In this document: positions 40,108-50,443 of the stretch, piece by piece
Layout of the letters: the number at the start of each line of letters is the position of its first letter
Numbering within the stretch: position 1 is the stretch's first letter
Origin: Hypholoma sublateritium FD-334 SS-4
Taxonomy: Eukaryota; Basidiomycota; Agaricomycetes; Agaricales; Strophariaceae
DNA: 64,000 nt
Direction: 5' to 3'
Assembly: GCA_000827495.1 (NCBI GenBank)
Contig: KN817560.1
Span: 1-64,000 of the forward strand
The notes under the pieces: generated by a model
What the model saw: only the letters and a program-made list of their open reading frames with translations
Told to the model about the DNA's origin: nothing
The model's database searches: none
Position numbers and translations under genes: made by a program

Positions 40108-40552
40108 CTAGACTCTTACCATCGTCAAGTATCTGATTTCTTGGAACGATGACCCAACGGAAGGCCGCGAAGAATATTTCAATCCAAACTTGGGCCCAGT
40201 AAAGCAGTCACATTTCCCCTTGGATTTGCGCGAAATCTCCTCGGCCCTAAAGCTGATTATCTCGTCGAGGTACGTTTCGCGGGTAACTCCCTTTCCACTT
40301 GGGAGATGAATCACTATCAACAGTAAGTAGTCGATGTAATGAAAATATAAACGTACTTTGGTCCAGGCGTATTTCTATCCTCGATGCACCACCCATCGTC
40401 TGGATCGAGAGCAATGGACATATTTGAACTGAGATCTGGCGATCGTCTTTGAGTGGTATGCGATCGTGAATATGAGTATCTGACGGGCTCTTGCAGACAT
40501 GAGTCATATAATTTAATTTCAGGTTGTAGACACGGCACTCGATGCTACTCAT
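40108..40552 (-). CDS. Doubtful small gene or 3' relic
   Basis: Two minus-strand segments (40552-40357 and 40313-40108) join in frame through a GTACGT...GATAG intron and would give 133 residues ending ...EIRYLTMVRV. The start overlaps the last codons of the F-box gene, and base composition is ordinary, unlike the GC-rich F-box gene. I recognise no domain. It could be an alternative 3' part of the F-box gene, a relic, or chance. Confidence 0.22.
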
Positions 40553-41592
40553 TGACTATATACCAATCATCGCCTGGCTGGCGGCGGCAGACATACTTTG
40601 CCTTGAACGCGTAAAAGGCGACGACGACCTGTAGCAGGGCGGGGGACGCGGCGAATATGCTGGTGATCATGTCGGAGAAGTCGAGCTCCTGGCACGGCAC
40701 GCGGGAGAGCGCAGGGAAGAAGCGCACGGTGAGGCAGGTGAGGGTGCGCGCGTACGAGAGGTACTCCTCGAGCCACGCGGTGAGTTCGTCGAGCATCTGG
40801 GGGGGTGTCAGCAGGGGGCGCAGCAGCAGCATGTGCGACACGCACCTCGTCGTCGTCAGGCTTGACGCCGTCAGCGTCGACGGTGAGCTGGCGGAGGGCG
40901 GGCGTGGCCTCGGCAAGCAGGGCGGGGGCGATGGCCTGGAGGCAGCGGAAGTTGAGCATGAGGTGCTGGACGCCGGCGGGGGCGCGGGAGCGGGCGAGGG
41001 CGGCGATGGGCGGGGCATCGGGGGTGGTGTGGGTGGTGGTGACGGCGCGGACGGGGCGGCCGGGGACGAGGGCGGCGACGAGGGCGAGGGGCGCGCAGAG
41101 AACCTCGAGGGCGGGGACGAGGGTGCGGGGGATGCGCGGGCGCTGTGGTCCGGCGGCGGCGACGGAGAGGCTGCGGAGTGCGGGCTGGGTGGCGAGGAAG
41201 GCGAGGACGTGCGCGTCGAAGCGGAAGCCGCACGCGAAGGCGCGCAGGCGGAAGGGCGGCGCGGCGGGGAGGATCCACGCGGACGACGGGCCGATGTCGA
41301 GCACGAGCGTCGCGAGGCGCGAGAGGTGCGGGAGCGCGTCGGCGATGAGGCCGAGGAACATGTCGACGCCGTCGTCGCGGATCGCGAACGAGCGCACGCG
41401 GCGGGCGAGCGCGGCGTCCGCGCTGAGCTTGAGGCAGATGCGCAGCACGTTGCGCGGCGTCGGGCGCAGGTCGCGGTACAGCGCGTCGACGGCGAGCGCG
41501 CCGACCGCGCGGCTGACGCGCGCACAGGCGGCGAGGGCGGGCGGGGCCGCGCCGGCGAAGACGACGGCGAGGACGTCGAGCGGGAGGGCCAT
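40545..41592 (-). CDS. F-box-like protein
   Basis: Two minus-strand exons (41592-40846, 40796-40545) give 332 residues. The N-terminus reads as an F-box: LPLDVLAVVFAGA, then ALAACARVSRAV and ALYRDL. The rest is a run of Leu-rich segments (FLGLIADALPHLSRLATLVL, LEVLCAPLALVAAL, LMLNFRCLQAIAP), as in the many basidiomycete F-box proteins that lack regular leucine-rich repeats. Such proteins recruit substrates to SCF ubiquitin ligases through Skp1; the substrate is unknown. The gene is extremely GC-rich, with almost all codons ending in G or C. Its ATG shares a CCATGG with a possible start of ssr4 on the other strand. Long plus-strand open frames across it are by-products of GC content. Confidence 0.75.
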
Positions 41593-42937
41593 GGACAAGG
41601 TGTTTGGCGGCGGGGCGGGCGCCAAACAGCGAATGCACGGCACGCGCGGCGACGGACGGCGCGGCATGGCGCTCCAGTTCAACCAGGCGGCCCAGGAGGG
41701 CATCTACCTGCGCTTCCCCGACAACATCGCGCCCCAGCGCGAGCTCTCCTATGAGTCCGCCATCAGCATGCTCCTCCGCGGCGCCGTCATGGCCCAGAGC
41801 GTCCCCTTCACCTGGGCATACATCGACAAGCCCATGGACGGCGCCCTCTTCCTCCTCTTCCACCCCCCCGGCGTTCCCTTCGCCGTCGACGGCCTGCGCT
41901 TCCAGGACACAGAGGTCAAGTACCCCGTCCCCGCCGGCCCCCGCGAGCTCGAGGTCGCAGAGACAAAGTTCGGCTTCGCTCCTGCTGCCGGCGAGGCCGC
42001 TGCCTCCCGCGTCCGCCGCCGCTACCGTCTAACCAAGGGCGGCAACGCCCAGCTCATGCTCGTCCACTACACCCGTGGCCAGCCCATGCGTGCGTCCCGC
42101 CTCTGCTCTCTTGTCGTCTGCTGACCCCGCGCAGACATCCAGCCCGCGCTGAACACCCCCGTGCGCCTCGCGCCGCCGCGCCCGATCAACGAGCCCGCGA
42201 TGTACGTCGCCGGCGAGAAGATGGGCCAGAAGGTCTATCCTCCAGGTGCGGGCGGGGGAGCCGCGGGCCCCGGGGCGATGGCGCCCCCGCCGCCCAGCAT
42301 GGGCCTGCCGTTCAGCCAGCAGCAGGCGCTGCTCGCGCAGCAGAACAGCAGCATGGAGGCCCTCGAGCGGCGCCGCGAACGCGAGCGCCAGCAGCAGCAG
42401 CAGCAACAACAACAGCAACAACAACAGCAGCAGCAGGAGCGCGGGCCGCGCGGCGACCCTGTGGGCGGGGTGCGTGTTCTTTTCTCCTCTCCTACTCCGC
42501 TAGCTGATGCTGGGCACCAGCGCCCGCCACCGCAGCGCATGCCCGAGGACGACGATTCCGGCGGTACGCCCCCTCCCTATCCCCCGCACCTCACGCTGAC
42601 CGCGCATAGACGAGGTCGACCAGATCTCCTCGCGCACCCTCGCGCTTGCGCGCTACAAGCGCAACCACGACTGGATGAACGACGTCTTCAACCACGCCGC
42701 CTTCGCCGCGCGTGCTGCACCCCCCAAACCCGCATACGGCATATTCGCAACGGCCGAGATCGAGGCTAAAACCGTGCGTCTGCCCCTTACCCCTTGCCCA
42801 ATCGATATTCATTGTTATGACAGACAAAGCTGCAGGCCGAGGTCGAGGCGCTGCAGGCCGCCGCGGCACAGCGCCGCGCGGACGCCATCCGCGCAGCCCA
42901 GGGCGGTGGTGTAGACGCACCTAGCGTTGCCGTTTAA
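41591..42937 (+). CDS. ssr4: SWI/SNF and RSC complex subunit Ssr4
   Basis: Five exons (41591-42089, 42135-42469, 42521-42563, 42610-42773, 42824-42937) give up to 384 residues. The N-terminal domain has LRFPDNIAPQRELSYESAIS, VPFTWAYIDKP, GALFLLFHPP, then KYPVPAGPRELEVAETKFGF and RRRYRLTKGG, matching the fungal Ssr4 family. The C-terminal part has NEPAMYVAGEKMGQKVYPPG, a run of 16 Gln and a last helix (ISSRTLALARYKRNHDWMND) with a coiled-coil tail. Ssr4 is a fungal subunit of the chromatin remodellers SWI/SNF and RSC in the nucleus. The start is uncertain: 41591 overlaps the F-box start, and an ATG near 41.67 kb (MALQFNQAAQEG) would begin nearer the conserved domain. The third exon is short; its acceptor at 42520 was chosen for phase. 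Confidence 0.85.
42389..42436 (+). repeat. CAG/CAA repeat encoding polyglutamine
   Basis: Sixteen consecutive CAG or CAA codons in ssr4, a likely site of length variation between strains. Confidence 0.9.
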
Positions 42938-43356
42938 ATGTATCCATTGCTTCTTGGGTATGTCTGTAGAGTGTATCAGTTTGTAATAATCGTAATCGCA
43001 TTTCGTCTCAGACCGACTCTCTCACTGTTTTTCGCGAAAACCCTCAAATAGTGTGGTAGTGTATGTACAAGGTACTAGTTACTGCAATGATATAGGCGCA
43101 AGGTAAAGTAAAAGCCAAAGCACGGACGGGTGTTATGAGTACAGTGTGCACAACCGAGTAATGAGATGCGGAAATAAACAAAAAGTGCAGCAGAAATCGT
43201 GCGGGGCATAATATGGCAGTCGTGTCGGCGCTGGCGATCGGTAGTGTGGGCATAGGCGCGGGTGTGGTCCGTACAAGTACATATGTACAACAGGAGGCAG
43301 AATAAATAGGGCGCGGGGATGAGGAAGGAACGAGGGGCGCGGCACTCAGCTGCGGC
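42938..43356. other. Convergent intergenic region
   Basis: About 0.42 kb between the ends of ssr4 and the kinase gene; 3' UTRs. The middle is less GC-rich than the genes on both sides. Confidence 0.5.
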
Positions 43357-45686
43357 TCATTGCGCCGCCCCGGCGCTGCGGCTGCGCGCAATCATGCTCG
43401 CCGTCACCGCCGCCGTCGCCCCGCCCGCACGCAGGAACGCCTCCGGCCCCGGCGCCGACCCGTCCGGCGCGCGACACGCAAGCGGCGTGCGCGGCGCAAT
43501 GGGCGGCGAGCTCGTCGGGCGCGTGCGCCGCCCCGCGTCGGCGTCGCCATCCGAATCGGCGGCGCAGGCCACGTCCATCCGCGCTACGCCCACCACGACG
43601 CGCATGACGTGCGCAGCCTCCTCCTCGTCCTCCGACATCGGCGAGTCGCTGCGCGCCCGGGCGCCATCCGCCGCGCCGGCAGCGGCCTTGCGCGGCTCCG
43701 CACGAACCACAGGCCGCCCGCGCGCGCCCCGGGCGCCGCCGCCGCCGTCGAGGAGCAGCTCGTCCGGCGGCATGAGCGCATCCGCGAACGCTACGCGCGC
43801 GCCGTCGGGCGGCGTCCGCGGCGCGATGCTCGGGCTCGCCGAGCGCGAGCGCGAGTCCGCCGCGGAGTGCGGCGTCTCCCCGCGGCGCCCGCGTGGCCAC
43901 TGCGCCTCCGTGGGCGAGGCGTCCGTGTCGAGCGCGTACGCGTCGCGGAACGTCGACGACGCGGAGGAGGACGCGGACGCGCGGCTCGTGCGCGTGCTGA
44001 GCGGCGGGCGCGAGCGGCTGCGCCGCGGGGCGGAGCGCGGGCGCGCTGAGGTGGTCGGCGTGTGTACGGGGGCCCGCGAGCGCGAGCGCTGTGCGCGGGA
44101 GGACGAGCGGCGCGCGGCGGCGTCCGCGGACGGGTGCGGGTGGTCCGCGGCGTCGGGCGGCCAATCCGTTGCAGGCGGCACGATGAGCTCCAGCTCCGCT
44201 GGGCGCGGGCGGGACGCCGCGCGCGTGCAGGGCGCCGGTGTACTGTCCCCCTCCTCGTCCTCGTCGTGCGCAGCGTGGGCGTCGTCGCCCTCCGCGCCCC
44301 ACCCGACGCCCCACGCGACATCGTCGACCATCGCGATAGTCAAGCGCTCCGCGGGCGCCTTCTCCAGGCAGCCCTGCAGGATCCGCTCCGCGCCGCGCCC
44401 GATGTCCGCTGGGGTCTCGTACGTGCCTGCAGGCGAGCGAGTTAGCCGAATTTGTGAAATGAAGACCGGAATGATGAGGTTTACATACCGTTCAGGATCT
44501 TCATCTGCAGCCGCGGCTCGAACGAGTCGGAGAAGGGCAGGCGGCCGGTTAGCAGGGCGTACAGCATGACACCGAGCGCCCAGATGTCTTGGCTGGGGTG
44601 CGGGCGGCTTGCGTCGGAAGTTTGGGGCAGAAGGATCTCGGGGGCAGCGTACGGGAGCGACCCCGGCTGGAATGCATGCACGGGCTCGGCGGTCGACGTG
44701 GAGTTGCGGTGGCGGGCGCTATTGTGGCGCTGCAGATTAGCCTCATAGCTGACCTTCGGCTGCCGCCGGGCGGGCGCTGCCAACGACACTGCGCGGTGCA
44801 GCACGCCGCTTGGTGGAAGTGGGAAGCTCATGGCCCCCTCCGGCGGCGGTGGCGGCGCCTCGTCGTCCCCGCTCTCGTCGTCCGGCGCTCCGATCCGGCG
44901 GCTCATCCCAAAGTCGCCGATCTTGCAGAGCCCCGTTTCGTCGACAAGCACGTTCTCGAGCTTCATGTCGCGGTGCACGTACCCCGCGTCCTCGTGCAGA
45001 TACCGCAAGCCGCGCACGACCTGGCGGAACATCATCCCCGCGTCGTCCTGCGGCAGCGCGGGGCGCCCGTCGCGCTTGAGGATGTCGAACAGCGATCCGG
45101 CGGGGCAGTACACGGTGAAGAAGTAGTCCGCGTACGGGTCATGCACCGTGGAGAAGAGCGGCAGCACATGCTCGTGCGTGAGCGTCGCCCAAATCGCCGC
45201 TTCGTGCTGCAGGCGCCGGCGGGCCTGCGGTGCGTTGCCGGCCCTGACGAGGTCCGCGCGGCGCACGATCTTCACCGCGGCGGTGGTCCCGGACGCCGAC
45301 GTCGCGCGCCGGATGAGCGATGTGCTGCCGTAGCCGATGATGGGCCCGAGGGTGTACCCCGCGACGACGTTCGCCTCGGCGTCGGGCGCGGGTGCGGGCG
45401 ACGGGCTGCGGAAAAAGGAGAGGAAGGCGGCGGCGGGCGAGGCGCTGCCCGCGGGGGCGCCGAGGCGGGTGGGGGCGCTGTTGGTCGGCTGGAGGATGCG
45501 GGTGCGGGAGTCCAGCGAGAGCAGCAGGCCGGCGGAGAGCGCCTGCTCGCTGTCGCGGGCGGCGCCGGCGAACGGCGCGGGGTCGTCCTCGTCGACCTCG
45601 ACGACGGGGGAGATGAAGGCGGCGCTGTTGGAGGGCTGGGGGACGAGCCAGGGGGCGGAGTGCGTCGGTGCGTCGCCAGTGTACAT
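43357..45686 (-). CDS. Serine/threonine protein kinase with very long activation segment
   Basis: Two minus-strand exons (45686-44489, 44426-43357) give 755 residues. The kinase domain runs from about residue 110 to 440. Catalytic residues are present: glycine loop GYGSTS, AVK (Lys139), HRD (238-240) with LEN, DFG (258-260) and APE (348-350). The DFG-to-APE segment is about 90 residues, against the usual 20-35, because of a Pro/Ser/Asp-rich insertion. The N-terminal 100 residues and the last 310 are Ala/Pro/Arg/Ser-rich and look disordered. General layout suggests the CAMK-like group, but I cannot name a subfamily. The gene lies in the GC island and its start is 216 bp from that of hut1, head to head. 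Large antisense frames here are composition artefacts. Confidence 0.82.
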
Positions 45687-45902
45687 GGGAGAGAGCAGGT
45701 CCGACTCATCTGCGTCCCTCGGCCGGATCCGACCCCCGGGCCTGTCGCGTGACCTTGTTTGCTCGGGTTAGGGCTACACGTCATGTAATTTCCCCGATCA
45801 CTATTTCATCCCGGAGCGGCGCAGCTGCCAGCAATCCGCCACTCCGTCCCTCCCCAGCCATGTCTTTCATACGGTACGCGCCCGTTTCATGTCGTCAGAA
45901 TC

Positions 45903-47310
45903 ATGGCTAAGTGGCCCCCAAGGCTCATCGTATGTGTCACTGGTGTCTATGCCATGTTTCTGGTCAGTCCAAATTTAACCACATTCAAATCCCATGCATC
46001 TAACAGCCAGGTTTAGCTGTGGGCGATCGCTCAGGAGCGATGTACGTGCAGTCTTGTATTCTCCTCATCCCGATCTTTACACTCCCTTTCAGTGTCTGTA
46101 CCATTTAAATCAATAGACGGAGCATCATCTGAAAAGTTCAAGTCCGCCCTCTTCCTCGGCACCTGCCAAAGCGCCCTAAGTTCGCTATCTGCATTAATAT
46201 ATATCCTACTCCGGAGAAACTCCACCGATACCCTTTCACAGAGCCTTGGTCTCGAACATACCGAGCCACCCACCGCCCCAGTTGCAAACGGAAATACCAA
46301 CGGAAACGCCACTACCCCGGCCAAGAGGCATCACGTCAAGCCCTCGACGCGTTATTCGCGCAAGGACCTCCTCCTGCGCTATCTACAATGCTCTGTATTC
46401 ATCACCTCTGCGGCCCCCTTTGGCTTCGCCGCCCTTTCATATATCTCGTACCCCGCCATGGTCCTTGGCAAATCATGCAAACTCGTCCCCGTCATGATCA
46501 TGAACGTCCTCCTCTACCGCCGCAAGTTCGCGCCCCACAAGTACCTCGTCGTGTTCATGGTCACCGCCGGGATCACCATATTCATGGGCATGGGTGACGA
46601 CAAGAAAAAGGCGAAACATGGGAACGGGAACGGGAACGGAAACGGCCAGACGCCCTACGCCAACCTCATCGGCATGACATACCTCCTCATCAACCTTGCC
46701 TTGGACGGCGCGACAAACTCGACGCAGGACGAGATCTTCACGCGCCACAAGGTGACCGGCCAGCAGATGATGTTCTGGATCAACATCTTCTGCACGATTC
46801 TCACCACCGTCCTCTCCGTGCTGCCTCTCCCTTATATCCCCGTCATCCATCCTACGGAGGGCGGTACATCCGAGCTCTTTACCGCGCTCATCTTCATCCG
46901 CACGCACCCTTCTATCATCACCCCCTTGGCACAGTTCGCGCTCACCGGCGCCCTCGGCCAGCTGTTCATCTTCGAGACACTGCAGCATTTCGGCTCGCTG
47001 ACACTTGTGTATGTACTTCTCCGGTCTGGACTGTGTCTCTTGCTGATCCGTACTCTCAGGACAATCACATTGACTCGGAAACTGTTCACCATGCTACTTT
47101 CCGTCATCGTATATAACCATACCTTGACCAAAGGGCAATGGCTCGGTGCCGCAGTCGTGTTTTCCGGTATTTCTGTCGAAGCTTTCGTAAAGCGCAAATG
47201 TGCGGCCTTCAATTTACTGCTTTTGGAATTGATTTTGATCCATCATTGCAGCTGTTCACCCGAAGCTTGTCATCGAAGAGAAGGAAACGGCAAAAATCAA
47301 ATCTTTGTAA
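45903..47310 (+). CDS. hut1: UDP-galactose transporter homologue Hut1 (SLC35B1 type)
   Basis: Five exons (45903-45962, 46017-46041, 46093-47008, 47060-47199, 47252-47310) give 399 residues. Family motifs: AIAQERLS near residue 24, FGFAALSYISYPAMVLGKSC, KLVPVMIMNVLLYRRKF, LINLALDGATNSTQDE, GALGQLFIFETLQHFGSL and TRKLFTMLLSVIVYNHTL. About ten membrane helices are visible. Hut1/SLC35B1 proteins lie in the ER membrane; human SLC35B1 has been described as an ATP/ADP exchanger, while the yeast gene was named for UDP-galactose transport. The protein ends KIKSL, which fits a KXKXX dilysine ER-retrieval signal. A Gly-Asn repeat at about residues 203-210 is coded by a short GGGAAC tandem repeat near 46.62 kb. 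Confidence 0.92.
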
Positions 47311-47471
47311 TATTAAAAACATATTTAGACTTCAAGCGCAGCACACCAATGCGACGCGCGTAGTAGTGGGTATGGAACATCAGTATGAAACTCTAACTAG
47401 AAGGACAAAAAACCCCACGTAGAAGTAAAAGCAGCAACATAAGGATAAGACGGGGAAGACCTGCTACCTCG

Positions 47472-48499
47472 TCATGTCTGCATCGCATTGGGGTCCTCCT
47501 GCGAGTCTTCTTGCACCAGAGGCCGCTTGCGATCGTCGACCCTGTGCAGAATCAGTAAGAGTCGTCCCGGCTGGTTACAGAGCGCACCGTTGCTCATCCT
47601 CGTCATCCTCATCGGAACGCTTGCGCCGCGCTGTCGCACGTGCGGTCTGCGGGAACGATGCGTGTGCGACATTGGCCTTGTAGATCGCCTCGTACTCCTG
47701 CGCAAATCAGCTCCAGATCCGTCAGCCTACGTGAGTCTGCGGTGCGTCAACGGACCTTGATCTGCGTCAGGAAGCCGCCGTTGGGCGATATGCAGTAGCG
47801 CCGGTTCTGCACCATGTGCAGCGCATCCTCCCATGAGAGTTGGTAGTGCTGCATGACGAACATCACGACGAACGCCGGCGAGAGGCTGATGCCGCCTGCG
47901 AGACAGACAAGACAAAGAGCGGCATTGAGCGCGCGCACCCACGCACGTGGGGAGTAGCTCACCGTTGCAGTGGACGAGCACGCGCCCGCCCTGGCTGATC
48001 GCCTGGTCGATAAAGCCCTTGGCGCTGCGGGAGGCGGTCAGCAGCCTGCACGAGCGCGGCGCGGCGCGCGATGGACGCACCCGGGGAAGAGGCGGATGAG
48101 GTTCTGCTCCTCGTTGTCCTCGACGTCGAGCGTCATGTACTTGAAGCGCTCGGGGAAGCGCGGGCGCACTGAGAACGCCTCCTTCGCATCGCGGATGCAG
48201 ACGCTGGGGGACGCGTGAGCAGGCCACTTGCGGGGGGAAGAAGGGGCAGGCGCACATGTGCGTGATGCCGAGGCTCTCAAGCGTGGGCAGCGACTTGGAG
48301 GCGACGAAGGGGCCGAGCAGCAGGCCGGGAAGGATCTCCTGGCACTCGCGCCGCATCTCGTATCTGCGGGCGGGGGTCGGTCAGCGGATGCCCGCGATGC
48401 CTGGCGGGCAGCGATGCGGGGCACGCACCTCCACTCGACGTCGACGGGGCCCTGGATGACACTGCGTATCTGCTCTTCGCTCATTGCGGTGGACATCAT
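47472..48499 (-). CDS. STYX-like dual-specificity pseudophosphatase
   Basis: Seven minus-strand exons (48499-48429, 48363-48256, 48203-48081, 48024-47963, 47895-47756, 47697-47588, 47541-47472) give 227 residues, the size of STYX. Motifs: RRECQEILPGLLLGPFVAS, then VCIRDAKEAF, the signature segment VLVHCNGGISLSPAFVV, a WEDALHMVQNRRYCISPN helix and QIKEYEAIYKAN. In active enzymes the signature is HCxxxxxR; here Cys120 is present but position 126 is Leu, not Arg, so phosphate binding should fail. Animal STYX is also inactive, but by Cys-to-Gly, and acts as a binding competitor of phosphatases and F-box proteins. Location and partner here are unknown. An alternative without the last intron ends in RCAL. 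The start at 48499 or 48496 (ATGATG). It is GC-rich like the island genes. Confidence 0.85.
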
Positions 48500-48725
48500 T
48501 GGTGGAGGAGTGGTGGGGCGGGAGATGGGGCAAAGATGAGACTGAGGAGACGCGGGGCGGCACCGCACGCAAGGCCTGGCTTAAATTACAACGGGCAAAG
48601 AGGCCTATTAAGGTCACGTGCGCCACCCTGCCGTAACTGTCATCGCTCCTGCTCGCAGCTTTCAGTTTCTGCTGCGCCATCTTCGCTCCTGCCTCCCCTC
48701 AGGCCGTCCACAGCCCAAGTGACTC

Positions 48726-50278
48726 ATGTCGTTCAGCGATTCCGACGATGAAGCACCGTGAGATACTGCCTCGCCGCGGATGTGTGTTTGCCATTGACAT
48801 TGTCTAGACCGCTCGTGGAGGCCGTAATGGACGCAGAGGCAGGCCCTAGCCGGGCGCTGCGGGCGTCTGCGCGAGTCCCTCTAACCATAATCTGCGGATT
48901 CCTAGGCGCCGGGAAGTCAACACTTCTCAAGTATGCTCTGCGTCATGCACCCACCACCTACACTGGCTAAATGAGCTCCAGGCGCATCCTGACCGAGAAG
49001 CATGGTTACCGAATAGCGGTTATCATGAACGAGTTCGGCGATACTGCAGTATGTATTGTCCTTCGCATTCAAAAAAGCGTGCTTACCTATGGCAGGACAT
49101 AGAAGGTCCGCATTGACTAGCTTCATCGAGACATGCGATGGTGAACCGCTTTCGTACTAGCCAAAACGATAAATGTATCCTCCGCCGATGACCCGTCGGC
49201 AGAACAAACAGAGGAGTTCCTCGAGCTTGCGAACGGGTGTCTGTGCTGCAGTATCAAGGATACGGGCGTGGCCGCGATAGAACGATTGATGTTGAAGAAG
49301 GGGGCCTTTGATTATATCCTCCTCGAAACAACAGGGCTGGCCGATCCAGGTCTGCGTTCCATTTATCGCGAAGCGCTGTAACCGCTGAGTCCACGGACTC
49401 TTTTTCTAGGTCCGATAGCTTCGATGTTTTGGCATAACGAAGAATATAGCACTGGCCTTGCCGACATCGTTCTAGACGGGGTCGTGTGTGTGGTTGATGC
49501 GGTGTTTGGACAAGGAGTAAGTCGGACAATTAGCGAACCCCACGCAACCTTAAATTCATAATTTGTTGCTAGCAACTGGAAGAGGACCACGCCACCGACG
49601 ATGACCTCGGTCTGGGCGAAAGCATCCGGTGCGTGGACGCAAACCCCCCGCCCTCCGTTTCCCATCTCACATTTTTTTCACCTCAGGCAAATCGCCGCGT
49701 CTGACGTCATCCTACTCAACAAGTCCGACCTGGTCAAACCGGAAACTTTTTTAGAGACCGAACGAATGATCAGGCAGATCAATCCTGCCGCGCCTATATA
49801 CAGAACCGTCAAGGGTGAAATAGACCTCCAACATATTATTGGAATCTCTGCGTTTAGGCTGCCCCCGCCTGATGTGCCCGTAGCGGACAACCACGTCCAC
49901 TCCGACGACTGCAAAGACGCGCACAATCACGACGCGCCGCCAACGCATTACGAGCTGCGCGGGATCTCGAGCTTGCAGGTCGCCTGCGGCGTCCTGGACC
50001 AGGCGCGTCTCGACAGGCTCGATGAGTGGATACGCACGGCGCTGTGGGAAAACCAGATCGCGGGCGCGGCGCAGGCGGTCAAGATCCTGCGCTGTAAGGG
50101 CGCGTTTACCTCCGACACGGGCGTGCACTATGTGCTGCAGGGCGTCCGGAGCATGTACGAGATATCGGAGCTTGCAGGTGGGGATAGCATGGGCATTCCT
50201 GCTACTGGAAAAATTGTTCTTATCGGCAAGGGCCTAGACGATACTGCGCGGGCGAGTCTGGAACGCGTACTATTGTAA
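48726..50278 (+). CDS. zng1: Zinc-regulated GTPase metalloprotein activator Zng1 (CobW/COG0523)
   Basis: Eight exons (48726-48757, 48808-48930, 48982-49048, 49096-49105, 49161-49349, 49410-49516, 49573-49628, 49687-50278) give 391 residues. Motifs: Walker [20 protein letters not shown], the metal site NGCLCC, Walker B with [19 protein letters not shown] for guanine, and a His/Asp-rich zinc-binding loop ([16 protein letters not shown]). The C-terminal CobW_C domain has ISSLQVACG and a [10 protein letters not shown] strand. Zng1 transfers zinc to methionine aminopeptidase 1 in the cytosol when zinc is scarce. The N-terminal CPELV motif that contacts the client reads APPLV here. Exon four is only 10 nt; leaving it out breaks the frame. 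The start is 226 bp from that of the STYX-like gene, head to head. Confidence 0.92.
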
Positions 50279-50443
50279 TCCCGGCGCGTGAGTTCTGTCG
50301 CCGAGCGTCAATAATATATCGCTTCTCAGGATAGCTCAAGATGGGGCAGGTGCTAAAGTTTATGCTTCGCAAGTACTTACCGCGGGCTCTGCAAGAAGTG
50401 CATATTGATATCCTGACATTTACAGCACAATTGATCTCATCGT

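Larger units (their letters stand above)
40580..45770. other. GC-rich compositional island
   Basis: From the end of the F-box gene to just past the start of the kinase gene the sequence is far richer in G and C than its surroundings, apart from the less GC-rich ssr4-kinase gap near 42.95-43.30 kb. Codons end overwhelmingly in G or C and CpG is frequent. The borders are sharp, within about 100-200 bp at each end. Confidence 0.85.

Noticed and set aside
40657..41754. Long plus-strand open frames across the F-box gene (over 350 codons)
   Set aside because: They are Gly/Arg/Glu-rich with no conserved motif and arise because GC-rich sequence has few stops. The minus-strand frame has the F-box.
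43319..44569. Long plus-strand open frame opposite the kinase tail
   Set aside because: Low-complexity Ala/Arg/Ser sequence made by GC content; the kinase frame on the other strand continues from a clear kinase domain.
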